NCBI GenBank assembly: GCA_949317995.1
Contig: OX439038.1
Coordinates: forward strand, 3,986,001-4,050,000
Reading direction: 5' to 3'
Length of the DNA: 64,000 bases
From: Acholoe squamosa
Taxonomy: Eukaryota; Annelida; Polychaeta; Phyllodocida; Polynoidae
Under the pieces are notes generated by a model. That model ran no database searches. It worked only from the letters and a program-made list of their open reading frames with translations, and had not been told where the DNA came from. The translations under genes and the position numbers were made by a program. Positions 9,213 to 19,330 of the stretch are shown here, piece after piece; position 1 is the first letter of the stretch; the number at the start of each line of letters is the position of its first letter.

Positions 9213-10840
9213 TGGTTCTGTGGGGTGGTTGAGATGCTTGCCACCAGGAGTTTGGAGATTTGATCCATCACATGAGGTGGTATTTGGGGGTTACTTTGTT
9301 GGTTCCCCTGGTAACCTCTTGTGTCAGGTTTGTAATCCTCCTGGCGTGGGTTGGAACCCTGGTTATATTGACCAGAGTTGCTGTATTGACCGGAGTTGTT
9401 GGATCTCTGGTTGTTGTAGGCGCCATTGTTGTTGTAGGACCCACTGTTGTAGTTCCTATGTGGACTCTGGCCCCTACTGTTGGATCCTTGACTATAGGAT
9501 CCAGAGTTGTTTGAACCCTGGCTGTTGTTGTAGGATCCAGAGTTGTTGTAGGATCCAGAGTTGTAGTTCCTATGTGGACTCTGGCTCCTACTGTTGGATC
9601 CTTGATTATTATAGGATCTGCCATTACTTGGGGTTCTGTCTCTCCTATCACTGTATGAAGAGTTACCATTGTTGGAGTTGGAAGAGCTGTTGTCTTTCCT
9701 ACTGTTGTGACCCCCCCGGTTGTTGTTGTTGCCCCCTCTACCTCTACCTCTATTGGATTGGTAGTTGGGGTCATAGTTATTTCCTCTGTATCTACCGGTA
9801 GGGTCTCTTGATGCAACCTTAGCTTCCTGTTGCCTTACATGGGCACTAGACATTAGGTTAACATCTTCATCTGAACTAGTGCTGATTTCCTGGACCTTTT
9901 TCTTAGTAGGCTGTGGGTTGGTTTCTGCATCCCTTACCTTCCTAGATCTCTCTTGGGTCTCAACCTCTAGGGCTAGGTCTAGGGCTTGGTCAAAAGAGTC
10001 TATTTTCTTGTTCTCAAGAGCTATAGAGATCCAGGGCCTCATGCCTTGGGTAAATGCCTTGCTTAGGGTTTCATCATTCTGGCGTTGGGCATTACACACT
10101 TTCCTGAGATGGCATGCATAGTCTAGAACAGGTTCATCTATCTTTTGTGCACGGAGTGCAGTCCTTGAGATTATATTGTCTCGAGTAGCAAAATACTCTT
10201 TTAATTTATTCACTACATTGGTCCATGTCAACATATCAGGTGTGGCACTCTCCCTGAAGGATTCAAACCAAGCTAGTGCTTGTCCTTCGAGGTACTTGGG
10301 TAAATATGTTACCATGGTGTCACTGTCTGTCACTTTGTACTTATCCTTCAGATATTCTGGGAATTTGTGATCAATGAATAAAGCTGTTGACATGAGTGGT
10401 GATGGGTGTGAAAAGGTTTTGGGTTTTGTTACCTCATGTATCCTGATCTTTCTGTCGTCCTGCTGTTTATTGTCTATGAGCTTGGTCATGTTGGACACCA
10501 TGGAGATTATGATGTCATCTTTGGATCCAGAGGCAGATGGTGTGACAACAGGTGTGATGGCAGGTGTGTGAGGTTGTGGGGTCTGGGATGATACCATCTT
10601 CATGAGATCTGCTATCTGTTGTTGTTGTCTCTCTAGGGACTTCCGCTGATCTTCCATGGCCTTCTGTTGAGCATCTATTGCTGCATTCCTCTCTGCCAGT
10701 TGTTGGTTGAGGATCCTCTCCCTTTCCTCCTGCTGGGACTTGTTGGCCTCTAGGGCAGTAACTGCATCTTGGATGGCCTTCTCATAGGCCCTTATCTTCT
10801 CAGCTGTCTGATTAGGTTGGGGGCCTTCATCGGTGTCCAT
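9203..10840 (-). CDS. gag: Gag with coiled coil, capsid and prion-like RGG tail; no zinc knuckle
   Basis: This 545-residue structural protein starts at the first ATG of the frame (10840). Residues about 13-84 form a Gln/Glu/Lys-rich coiled coil. About 137-297 is a retrotransposon Gag/capsid region with the typical W-F-E-S-F and YLEGQALAW-like core. The tail (about 347-512) is almost only Asn, Ser, Gly, Tyr, Gln and Arg, with RGRGRGG and repeated RNYNSGSYNN units. There is no CCHC motif, so RNA packaging must rely on Arg/Gly and disordered sequence. The frame remains open upstream to 11260 without an ATG, encoding about 140 Ser/Thr/Pro-rich residues, so a longer Gag from a non-AUG start or spliced leader is possible. 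The stop codon is part of the frameshift cassette. Confidence 0.9.
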   Translation of the reverse strand: MDTDEGPQPNQTAEKIRAYEKAIQDAVTALEANKSQQEERERILNQQLAERNAAIDAQQKAMEDQRKSLERQQQQIADLMKMVSSQTPQPHTPAITPVVTPSASGSKDDIIISMVSNMTKLIDNKQQDDRKIRIHEVTKPKTFSHPSPLMSTALFIDHKFPEYLKDKYKVTDSDTMVTYLPKYLEGQALAWFESFRESATPDMLTWTNVVNKLKEYFATRDNIISRTALRAQKIDEPVLDYACHLRKVCNAQRQNDETLSKAFTQGMRPWISIALENKKIDSFDQALDLALEVETQERSRKVRDAETNPQPTKKKVQEISTSSDEDVNLMSSAHVRQQEAKVASRDPTGRYRGNNYDPNYQSNRGRGRGGNNNNRGGHNSRKDNSSSNSNNGNSSYSDRRDRTPSNGRSYNNQGSNSRSQSPHRNYNSGSYNNSGSYNNSQGSNNSGSYSQGSNSRGQSPHRNYNSGSYNNNGAYNNQRSNNSGQYSNSGQYNQGSNPRQEDYKPDTRGYQGNQQSNPQIPPHVMDQISKLLVASISTTPQNQEN

Positions 10841-11216
10841 GATGGAGGGTGTGGGGGAGGTGTCTCTGGAGGAGTGGCTGTCAAAGGCTGGAGCTGGGGT
10901 GGAGGATCTAGATGAGGGTGTGGATCCACCCCCTGAGGCAGATCCTTCTTCCCCTGAGGTAGATAGCGTGAGTTGGGCGTCCTGTAGAGATCCCTGGGAA
11001 ATGTTGGATCCCTGAGAACTGGTTGTTCCCTGAGTAGACAGGGTGGGTGGTGTGGGGTCTACTGAGTGTGGGTCTGTTGTATTGGAGGCTGGTTTGCCTC
11101 CTGTGGGCCTCCTAGATCTTGGTGGGAGGGAGACCTCTTCAACAGGCCCCTGGCTACGTAAGGTCTTTGTGTGTTGTTCTGCCAGCTTGACTGATAAGGC
11201 CTTGATGTGTGTGGTG

Positions 11217-11327
11217 GACCTCACTGACGTGTGGGAGACCTCACTGACGTGTGGGAGACCTCACTGACGTGTGGGAGACCTCACTGACGTGTGGGAGACC
11301 TCTCTGACGTGTGGGAGACCTCACTGG
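11217..11327 (-). repeat. 20-bp tandem repeat, about 5.5 copies, upstream of gag
   Basis: The plus-strand unit is GACCTCACTGACGTGTGGGA, nearly perfect, with one A-to-T change in the fifth copy. Each unit contains TGACGT, a CRE-like half site. Because 20 is not a multiple of three, each gain or loss of a unit changes which upstream frame runs into gag. Confidence 0.92.
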
Positions 11328-11395
11328 TGACCTTGGTGGGTATGGTGTCAAGGTCAAGGTCACTGGGTGGGTGGAGTGGGTCTAGCTGTGTGTAT

Positions 11396-11510
11396 GCGGT
11401 ACCAGCTTTAATTTACTGTGTGCATGATTGTTCCCAGTTGCGGTACCAGCTTTAACTTACTGTGTGCATGATTGTTTTTAGTTGTGTTACCAGCTTTAAA
11501 TTTTGTGAGC
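11396..11510 (-). repeat. 44-bp tandem repeat, about 2.5 copies, in the leader
   Basis: On the plus strand, GCGGTACCAGCTTTAA then TTACTGTGTGCATGATTGTT recurs twice, followed by a third partial copy. In element sense each full unit carries a four-codon uORF, and one carries the donor-like GTAAGT. Confidence 0.8.
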
Positions 11511-11528
11511 CTGTGAGGGATGGGACCA

Positions 11529-11546
11529 TACCCGGGTTCTCCACCA
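11529..11546 (-). other. Primer-binding site of Element 1 (tRNA-Ala-like)
   Basis: The minus-strand sequence TGGTGGAGAACCCGGG begins three bases after the LTR end. Its first nine bases are complementary to the 3' end of animal tRNA-Ala (TCTCCA plus CCA), and five more match after two differences. The tRNA identity is inferred from general knowledge of animal tRNA-Ala. Confidence 0.65.
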
Positions 11547-11669
11547 CTTTGTCATACTAATGATTGGCATGATCAAGTTGTCATATGAGAAATATCATAA
11601 GACTAGTGGTATATAGTGTAATTATCTCAAGGCTCTTAATAAAATAGTGTTATTTCCAGTTGTCACTGG

Positions 11670-11675
11670 TTTATT
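11670..11675 (-). terminator. AATAAA poly-A signal in Element 1 5' LTR
   Basis: The minus strand reads GCTGAATAAACC here, 120 bases before the LTR end. The equivalent signal is retained in the LTR at 38225-39465 (near 39341). Confidence 0.6.
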
Positions 11676-12263
11676 CAGCTTTAGGCAACATGTAAGAAAT
11701 ATCAATCATACAGTAGTTAGTATGTAGGTAGTTTGCACATACAGTAAACATACAGTAATTTATAAAGTATAATGTTCAGTTCCACTCCACCTGTGAGGTA
11801 TTAATAATACAGTGTCCAGCATACTTCTAGGTGGGTTCCCACACCTAGCTCCTGACCTGCTGCTTAGAGGAATAATGTAATAATGGATAACTTTACCCTC
11901 TGGTGGAAGTCTTGAAGAAGATAGCCTCTGGCCACTAATGGTAGGAAACCAATGCCTGTCTAGCATAGTTTCACCATAGTGCAGTGGTATAGCAGGTAGC
12001 AGGAGATGACTGGAGATGTTACCTCTAGAGCGGTTCTTGGTGATGTGTCTTCCTGGAGGTGCAGACAGGCTATTTGTAGCAAATCTTGGAAAAGCACCTC
12101 CAGACTGACTGGAGCCAGCAGCATCTGCCTAACTCTACAATTGTTTGAGGGGACCCTTTCAAGTGTCACAGGGGGACAAAGGACCCCCATGGACGCCGCT
12201 ATGGCCCCCATTGTCTTGGTCGGTTCTGCATCTTTAGACCCTCATATCTCGGCCGTTTATGCG

Positions 12264-12292
12264 TTTATAACCGCCATTTTGGGCATGCGCGG
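12264..12292 (-). promoter_or_regulatory. Promoter-like cluster in Element 1 LTR (NRF-1, YY1, TATA-like)
   Basis: On the minus strand, a CATGC-GC word (NRF-1-like), CAAAATGGCGG (YY1-like) and TATAAA follow one another within 30 bases. The LTR at 38225 retains a perfect TGCGCATGCGCA (38825-38836) and CAAAATGG at the same place. This is the best candidate for the transcription start region; the motif calls are by eye. Confidence 0.5.
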
Positions 12293-12905
12293 AGTTGAAT
12301 ATGCCAAGTTTATAATGCCCGCTGGATAGGCGCGTAATTTGCGCCGGTTTGTCTGTGGTGCACTCGGAGCTCCTTTCAGTCTCCATGGCATAACTTCCTT
12401 AATACTGGGAGTTCCGCCTTGATCTTGGGCTCATTCTGACCGTCTAATTATGGGCTTTCCATAGAATTTTTGATATTTGACCTAGGTCGCTCAGGAGCGA
12501 CGCTAGAGCGACCGGAAGGTTATGGCGTCGTGCTTATGTAACCCATTGTTCAGTCCTTAGAGTGCTCAGACACTCATGACGGCGTCAGCGGTGCTCAGGC
12601 ACCCGTGACGGCCGGTTGCATTCACTTACAAGTTATTAATTTGTGCATTGAACCATGAGGTCGCACACTGAGACCCTCATTTTTATTATATTGTGCAGTG
12701 AACCATTAGGTCGGAGCCTTTGATGTCATAAACTCTGTCTAACTGACTGTGGCTGGTGTGCAGTGGGGCATGAACGCTCTTATACAAAGTTTGAGCGCTC
12801 TTATAGCTCTTAGAACCAACCTATGTATTAATTTCATAGATATTTCTTTGATTAATACAAAATATGTTAGAATTTATGGAATAATAAAATGGTATATCAT
12901 AATAT

Positions 12906-13103
12906 TCTGAAAATTCCTTCACTGATAAGTAAAGTACACACACTGTTGTTATTACATTAGAATAGTGAGCAGGAAATGTCCATAGCAGAGGAACCACAAA
13001 CAAAAATAGATTGCAAGGCCTCCCTATCCCTTACACCGTGGCGACTGTGAACCATACACTAGTCTACTCATCTCACGAGTAGTACTCACTAGTCGCCGCG
13101 CTA
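12906..13103. other. Short spacer with an imperfect palindrome
   Basis: There is no gene here. From about 13034 to 13101 the sequence GTGGCGACT is mirrored by AGTCGCCGCG around ACTAGTCTACTCATCTCACGAG-like imperfect inverted sequence. It sits exactly where copy A of the duplicated LINE stops matching copy B, so it may be a small inserted element. Confidence 0.4.
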
Positions 13104-13910
13104 AAAATTTATTTTCATCAAAATGCTTGAATGAGCGACCAAGGAATTCTCTGTTTGTCGTATTTACACTCAGTAATCTTTTTTGAACAAAGACAGGCAA
13201 GTGATCACTAGTATGTATATTGAGCGGACCTGTTAATAATATGTCATCACAATTTGTGAAAATCAAATCTATACAGGTATTAGTGCCAGATGTGGTGGTA
13301 ATTTTGTTAATGAATTGTACAACGTTGAACTAATCAATGTTTTTCTCACGCCTGTTGTATATGACATTCTTAACAGTGTCACAGAAATTGATTAAAGATG
13401 CATTGGGTGGTCTATACACATTACAAATTATGTTTTTTTTTGTTGTTAACTTGACTGGATGATAACCATTGAATCTCAATATCATCATTGCACCTGTTGA
13501 GATCTTTGAATTTATCTACTGAACATAATAAAGATTCATCGACATGGACACACAAGCCACCTCCCCTGTAGATACTAATCCTATCAGACCTAAATAGGTT
13601 ATAAATGTCTAGGGAAACTATATAAGACACTACAATCTTTATCCATTAACCATGTTTCGGAAAAAAAAATAATATCAAAACCAATAGTACTAATTTCTCT
13701 AGTTAGAGTATTCATCTTGATGCACACACTTCTAGCATTCAAGTGAACTATTGAGAAGCCCTTTTTTAACCTGATTCATAGAGTGGTGATAAGGTGATAT
13801 TCCATTCTCCCTCACAGCATAGAGCCTCCAAAGTTTTGTTAACAATCAACAGTGAGACATTTTGATGAGTAGTAGACAATACGACAAATATATATAAACC
13901 TTTCCAAGAT
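13104..13910 (-). pseudogene. LINE endonuclease fragment (copy A)
   Basis: The minus strand encodes broken pieces of an APE-type LINE endonuclease. They include the NARSVRNKM-like start, the FSETW region, the VDESLLC segment and the CIDLIFTN...SDHLPVFV end motif. Frameshifts and stops break it into at least three frames. It matches 28345-29165, which is longer and better preserved, and lacks the reverse transcriptase half. It belongs to the duplicated block 13.1-17.8 kb. Confidence 0.8.
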
Positions 13911-14060
13911 TATACAGAAAAATACAAAAAAAAAAACAAAAAAAAACCCACAATGTTTACAGCTCTTATAGTCCCCATGCTTAAAAGCTTTAAGAAAACC
14001 TGACTAATCTGGGTAGGTCAGACTTGGCCTTAATACCAGGTAATATTCAATATAATAATT
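13911..14060. other. Unique spacer, shared with copy B
   Basis: A/T-rich sequence with two poly-A runs. It matches about 29200-29370 and contains no gene. Confidence 0.6.
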
Positions 14061-14960
14061 ACCAGCAGATTATCTCTATTCTATTCTTTTGCCTGTCAGA
14101 TTATCTCTATTTTTTTCTTTTACCCATCAGATATCCTATTCTGTGCCCACAAGATTACTTTCACCTGCTATAAATAATTCTTTACCCGCAAGTTCTGTTA
14201 CCCATCAGATAGGTTTCATCTCATGTCTGCTAGATTCTATCGCCTGCTGGATCCTATTGCCCGCTAGATTCTATTGCCTGCTAGATTCTACGCCCACTAG
14301 ATTCTAACCTCCGTCAGATTCTGATTCTATGTCCGCTAGATTCTAACTTCTGTCAGATTTTGATTCCATGCCTGCTAGATTCTGACCTCCATCAGATTGT
14401 GATTGTACGCCCGCTAGATTCTAACCTCCATCAGATTTTGATTCTACACCTGCTAGGTTCTACCCTTAGAAGAATAATATAGCGGGCGATAGAATCTAGT
14501 GGCTGATAGAATCTAGCAGGCAATAGAATCTAGTGGGCGATGGAATCTAGCAGGCGATAGAATCTAGTGGGCGATAGAATCCAGCGGGCATGAGACAAAA
14601 CCTGTATGATGGGTAACATAAACTAGTGGTCGAAGAATCATATAGTGGACAATGAAATCTGTTGATCATCTGACAAAGGTTAGAATCTAGTGGGCATGGA
14701 ATGAAAATCTGATGGAGGTTAGAATCTAGTGGGTGTAGAATCAAAATCTGAAAGAGATTAGAAACTAGCGGGTGTAGAATACTTGAAAAGTATAGAAATC
14801 TGATGGAGGTTAGAATCTAGTAGTAGTAGAATAAACATTTGACAGACATTAGAATCTAGCAGGCATAAAATCAAATTGATACAAGACTGAATAGAGATAA
14901 CTGTCAAGCGTTAATTGGGATAATCTAGGGGGCATAGGCTGACGGGTGTTATAAAGAATG
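14061..14960. repeat. Fold-back element with minisatellite arms (copy A)
   Basis: The left arm (about 14061-14465) is made of variants of GCCCGCTAGATTCTA and ACCTCCRTCAGATTTTGATT. The right arm (about 14478-14935) is the same vocabulary in reverse complement, for example AGAATCTAGCGGGCGATAG. Non-tandem words pair too: TTACCCATCAGATAGGT on the left against GATGGGTAAC on the right. The whole is a roughly 0.9-kb inverted repeat able to form a very large stem. A second copy lies at 29820-30735. Confidence 0.85.
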
Positions 14961-17829
14961 GCCTCTGGTCCTGGTGGCCATATGTCTGCAAGCTTCTTGT
15001 CAGGTGGCCTGAGGGCTGTTCATCCAGGGGCCTCTTGTCCTAGGGCCTCTGGTCAGGGGGCTACCAATCCAGGGGGCCGTTTGCCCTGATACCCAATGTA
15101 ACATAAGCTATAGAATCAACTTCACGATGGCACATTCATAAAGGGGGTCTGCAGATGGGCCCAGGGTTTGGTTTCAACACATTGTTGCCCTAGTGCAAGA
15201 AGCTTAAGGTTTCAACTGAAATTTTGATGAAAATGAGTTTTCATTTTTTTCTAACATCAATTGACCCTTATTATTGAAGCTATATCTATGATATGTGGAA
15301 CTAAAAGGCCCCATTACAATAAAGTTATATCGTCTTGGTGGTTTAGTAAATGGAACACATGCTTTGCCTCTGCTGCAAAACTGGGTTCTCAAATAAGCAT
15401 AAAACCTGTTTTTCCAGGTGCACTAAAACATGAAGACATTTTGCTACTTAGTATAGATCTATGTCGACTCATGCTGGATACCAAGGATAGATTGATATAC
15501 TTATCATACAAAGGTCACCATTCATATTTCTGGACTGGGTATGATACTCAATAAGTATTCTGACTGTATTGCACCTGTCTCAACTGGGCTGACGTACAGC
15601 TTCTATCAGTGTTAACCAGGCCTTTTTGGTACTGCATGGGTTGTGCTGTAACAGCCAAGCATGTGGGTGTTATTACAAGAAATGCACTAGCAATAACTGA
15701 TGGCCATTCATTACCCATAGCAGACTTTGGATTTAGGTGTTGTATTCCAATCAACCAGAGATGCCCCAAATCCAACATTTATAACAGTTGCCTTTTTTAG
15801 CGCCTCCCACGCCGCGTAGCGGCGGTACCGCGAAGCGGTACGGGAGTGCGCTATGATGATTTCATTTGCCCCATGTGATGAGGTCTCACAATACAAAATA
15901 ACAGTGGGAGGCGTTTTTTTACGCGGTCACAACGGCATTTCTTGTTAGCCCAGGTTTTCAAATATGTAAAGGACTTGTTTTAATGCATGGTAGGAGGTAG
16001 TTTCAAATTCTACTTCCAAATAATATTTTTTAAATGCAGCCAAATCCAAATTCATAACCGTGGGTGTTCTCAAAGTGATACATTACAACAATTAAGGTTT
16101 CATTCCTGGCTGACAAAACATGGTGTCAAGGAAGCCAGCCAATATTTGCAAGGCTGCCAAATTTCCATGTTGCCACCTTTGTCACTAGTCCATGTTGGTT
16201 TTGCATAGTGGAATAAGTCTCTGTACCAGTCTTTGTTGTATGGACAGATAGGTCAGCCAGGGAAGCGTCCAGAGCTTAGTGCATTTATCACTAGAAATTA
16301 TCTTTCAGCCAATGACTGTGTTTTAAGGGCAAAGAAAATCAGCTGTAAAACATTCAGCACCAAACACTTGAATTGTGAAAAAACAATACGTATCAGAAAC
16401 GACAAAAGTAAGAAATGGTGTCAGGGATGTTTTTTTTTCAGTGAAACCCATTCAAGCAACCCTTTAAATACCAGTAGAGCATAAATGAGTAGAGCCATAG
16501 AAATTTGCTGCATGCAAGGAACATGCCAACCCAACAGGAATTATGTATACTCTTCTAAAATGTTGGCCGGATTTACTCCGTGTTTGAACGACAATGAGCA
16601 GTAACCATGTTGCACTAATGCAGTAGCAGCCCATAAAGGGGTAAGACCCTGGGGATGTGACGATGATTGACTACCTACATCTGTAGGTGGTTCCTAATGG
16701 GTGCTTGTTATATCTTTATATCCTAGCTGGAAGTTCCTGTCACCTGCTTTACACTGTAAGGACTGTTGATGCACCCCCTTCTCCCACTAAAATAAAGAAA
16801 AAGAAATCTCGAACGGCCTGCATAATTAAATGCTTTTTTTAGTGAACGCATCAAGCCTAGAGTTCAATATGATGCACCAATGAAGTGATGGTGAGAAAAC
16901 ATACATTCACAGCAGACTAATACACCACAATTATAGCAAAATACATACTCTCTTTACCCTTTTTGGTAGTCTATATCTCGTGGAAAATGCCCTTCAATCA
17001 CCAGTGCTTTATGCGAAAGTAGCCAGAGATCATATTTGATGGGTATGATGTGTTAACGCTTTAGTGTATTTTACAGTGTAAAAATGTAACCATTAATATC
17101 AGATTGACACAAAGCAGTCATCGTAAAAAAATGTTCTCATTATCCTTTTAGTGAGTCTCATTGACACATCCTACGCTCTCAACAAATGCACTTCAACCAA
17201 CGCGTTGCATTATAGAAGAGTACCCATAGATCATAATAATTGATGGGCATGATATGTTAACGCATTAGTAAACTACTTACCATTAAACTGTAAGCATTTA
17301 TAGGAGATTGAGAAGGCAGTTCTAATAGAATACATACTGTCAGTATCCTTTTAGTAAGGTTATACCTCATTGAAAGATTCAGGACTCTCTCAACAAATGC
17401 CCTTCAATCACAATGGCTTTATACAAAACTACCCATGGATGCAATTTTCTACCATTTGTAAGCATTTCCATTACGGTGCATACAGGCAGCTTCTGTACCA
17501 ATAATATCAGTACCTTATACTGCAGCCCATGCAGACCCTTACATGGGGTGTCTCTGTGTCCTTATAAGCAGGAGACAAGCGGCAGGGGTTCGCTTCCAGC
17601 CTATTAGACGTTTAGTACATAAAAGGTTAAATTTGATTTATCAACACTGGAAACATGGCTTGTGTGGGAAAGAACATTCTTTACTTTCTGCAGGTTTTGC
17701 CTGTGCATTAACTCCTCCGTCTGATGATTCACTCGCCACTGGATGGATACCACCGCCTTAAGGAAGTGCACTCACATTCTTTGCATCAAAAGGCGGTGGG
17801 GCGTGTTTTCTACTATCCAGATATTTTTC
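14961..17829. repeat. Duplicated noncoding block, copy A
   Basis: There is no supported gene. The block aligns with about 30736-33210 over nearly its whole length, including phrases such as AGCTTAAGGTTTCAACTG and GGTAGGAGGTAGTTT, with many small indels. More distant relatives occur at 34.4-35.1 kb and 41.0-42.8 kb. The recurring phrase CATCATG-ATGGGYATGATGYGTTAAYGC marks several sub-blocks. Short open frames inside are not conserved between copies. Confidence 0.75.
15798..15943. mobile_element. Small GC-rich insertion with internal palindromes (MITE-like)
   Basis: Copy B of the duplicated block (near 31555) lacks this segment, so it inserted into copy A after duplication. It contains GCGCCTCCCAC near its left end and GTGGGAGGCG near 15905. 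It also holds two tight palindromes, CGCCGCGTAGCGGCG and TACCGCGAAGCGGTA, separated by one or two bases. The exact right end is uncertain. Confidence 0.6.
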
Positions 17830-18361
17830 TAATATCTCGTTTGTGCAAGTCAGCCAGTTCTTGAATAGACTCTCGTTTCTGTTCTTCTAATTCTTTATTT
17901 TCATTTAGAATGTCTCTACAAATAGATTCATTCTCTTTGATTTTGCTTATCTAGAGCTTTAAGCAAAGGGTCTTGATCATCATTAATGATTTGGAACTGA
18001 TTAAAAGTCTCGTTTAGTTTGTTTTGATTCTTCTGAATTTGTGCTTTCGTGAAGTTTAATTGAAAAGTTTAAGTTTAATTGATAAGTTAAAGTCTCAAGA
18101 CTTTTCCTACCCTTTCTTGTCTGCCTATTCTAGATACTCAGTCGATTTCTGGACTTCCTCTTAAGGAGTTTCTATTTCTTTACAGGCCTCCTCTGCCTCC
18201 TCTAAAGGTTCATCTATGAATGCCACAGATCTCTTTGTAGACAGTGGAGACATTCTAGCCGATCCACTGGGATTAAACAAGCTTTCGTTTAATTTCGCAT
18301 CAAAAGACTGATTGGGTCTAGCTCTGATTTCTAAACCTCACAGAATCTAGTCTGGCACCAA
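17830..18361 (-). pseudogene. Decayed gag of a third LTR element
   Basis: Immediately downstream (in minus sense) of an LTR-like end and TGGTGCCAG, the minus strand encodes broken coiled-coil-like pieces. Examples are SPLSTKRSVAFIDEPLEEA and ENKELEEQKRESIQELADL, interrupted by stops. Position and composition suggest the N-terminal part of a Gag. No capsid or pol sequence follows. Confidence 0.4.
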
Positions 18362-18785
18362 TGTAGGTATCGAGCGATTATATCGAAGAATAACTATTGG
18401 ATTCAAAATGAGGTTTCTAGAGTAATATCTTTATTACTTTTATTTACATAGAGTAAACACTTGCGTGAGAAACGGCCCGAAAAGAGGTTTGTACACTACG
18501 TTGCTCATATGAGAGTCTCGAATACATATACATGTCTTGAAATGGATATTTGATTCCCTACACATCTATAAACGCTAATGAATTTGGCAAATAAGTGACC
18601 AGCTTTACAGGGATGACTAAACTAACAAAGAAGCCGAAAAGTCTACTTCTGTGTTTATAGCTGACAGATACAACATAAAGGTCATAGTAGTGTGGCCAAA
18701 ATGACCCGCTCTGATTGCCAAAGAAGGACAGGCTTTACAGCACGGCATCCACTAGGCAAGCGATCTCATGCTAATAAGCCCCCCT
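18362..18785 (-). repeat. LTR-like sequence of a third, decayed element
   Basis: In minus sense the segment ends CCTACA, followed by T and TGGTGCCAGACTAG, a plausible primer-binding site. It contains TATAAA (18659-18654) and AATAAA (18444-18439, 18435-18430) in promoter-to-poly-A order. The outer end is not defined. A diverged relative of its outer part is at about 22990-23110. Confidence 0.45.
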
Positions 18786-18799
18786 ATTCGCTATAGATA

Positions 18800-19330
18800 T
18801 AGGACATGATTCTGTAAGATAAGGGACATAATTCTCTTAGATAAGGGATAAAATTCTGTAAGATATGGGACCTATTTTTGTAAGATACGGGATACATAAG
18901 ATACAGGACTATTTTTGTAAGAAATAGGACCACTTGAGTATAAGATTGCAACGTATATAGGCCTACTTCACATCAGTTTTTCATCTGCCTTGTGGCTTAA
19001 TGGTTAGGGAGTCTGCCTCATTGTCTACAGGACTCAGGTACGATCCCCTCTCAATCCCTGGTTTTTCACGTTGTGTAGGGTAAGATACAGGACCCTATTA
19101 CAAACACTAAGATACAGGACTAATCAGATACAGGACCACAAGATGCAGGAACATTGAGCAATGGTAAGACACAGGACCACAGGAGGAATGGGAAGATATA
19201 GGATATATATGATAAAACAACACCATCACATACCTTACATATACAGATTCACCATCAGGAATGATAATAGAGGACCACCACAGGCGATGGTAAGATACAA
19301 GATATATAATATGTGACATGGACTGGGAGA
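18800..19330. repeat. Dispersed TAAGATACAGGAC motif array
   Basis: Variants of GTAAGATACAGGACC recur at irregular spacing across this stretch and again at 19620-19690. No ORF is supported. Confidence 0.7.
18990..19058 (+). pseudogene. tRNA-like relic (SINE head or tRNA pseudogene)
   Basis: The sequence has an A-box-like TGGCTTAATGGTTAGG and, 35 bases later, a B-box-like GGTACGATCCC. Stems do not pair well enough for a working tRNA. Confidence 0.5.

Larger units (their letters stand above)
10841..11549 (-). other. Element 1 5' leader
   Basis: About 700 bases lie between the 5' LTR and the first gag ATG. In element sense they hold the primer-binding site, two imperfect copies of a short uORF (ATG CAC ACA GTA then stop) within a 44-bp repeat, a splice-donor-like ACAGTAAGT near 11455-11463, a 20-bp repeat, and then an open Ser/Pro/Thr-rich extension of the gag frame lacking an ATG. 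Confidence 0.7.
1..12901 (-). mobile_element. Element 1: env-bearing Ty3/gypsy-class LTR retroelement, left end outside window
   Basis: In element sense (minus strand) the order is 5' LTR (12901-11550), primer-binding site, leader, gag, protease, pol (RT-RNase H-integrase), env, AT-rich 3' noncoding region, polypurine tract and 3' LTR (316 to beyond base 1). The RT-before-integrase order, DD35E integrase and GPY/F module are those of Metaviridae (Ty3/gypsy), and an F-type env makes it errantivirus-like. The four reading frames are open throughout. The overlapping parts of the two LTRs are nearly identical apart from one indel of roughly 17 bases near 91-110, which suggests a recent insertion. 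The target duplication cannot be checked because the left flank is missing; if it is 4 bp, the right copy is 12902-12905. A deletion derivative lies at 37709-39465 and a short LTR fragment at about 63305-63356. Confidence 0.93.
11550..12901 (-). repeat. Element 1 5' LTR (complete, about 1.35 kb)
   Basis: In element sense it runs from TATGATATACC (12901) to TAGTATGACA (11550). Both ends are supported by the derivative at 37709-39465, where the same termini abut a 4-bp duplication. It is long for a metavirus LTR. It contains a mid-LTR promoter-like cluster, a poly-A signal 120 bases before its end, and two near-copies of GTGCTCAGRCACYCRTGACG at about 12568-12612. Confidence 0.92.

Noticed and set aside
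9220-9801. Long open frames on the plus strand across the gag tail (9220-9801, 9260-9514)
   Set aside because: They are antisense shadows of the repetitive Asn/Ser/Gly-coding gag tail.
10841-11260. Gag start at the GTG at 11224
   Set aside because: The frame is open but no ATG exists before 10840, and all recognisable Gag structure lies after 10840; kept only as a possible extension.
12821-13003. Minus-strand 60-codon frame at the Element 1 LTR edge
   Set aside because: It crosses the LTR-flank junction and has no conserved features.
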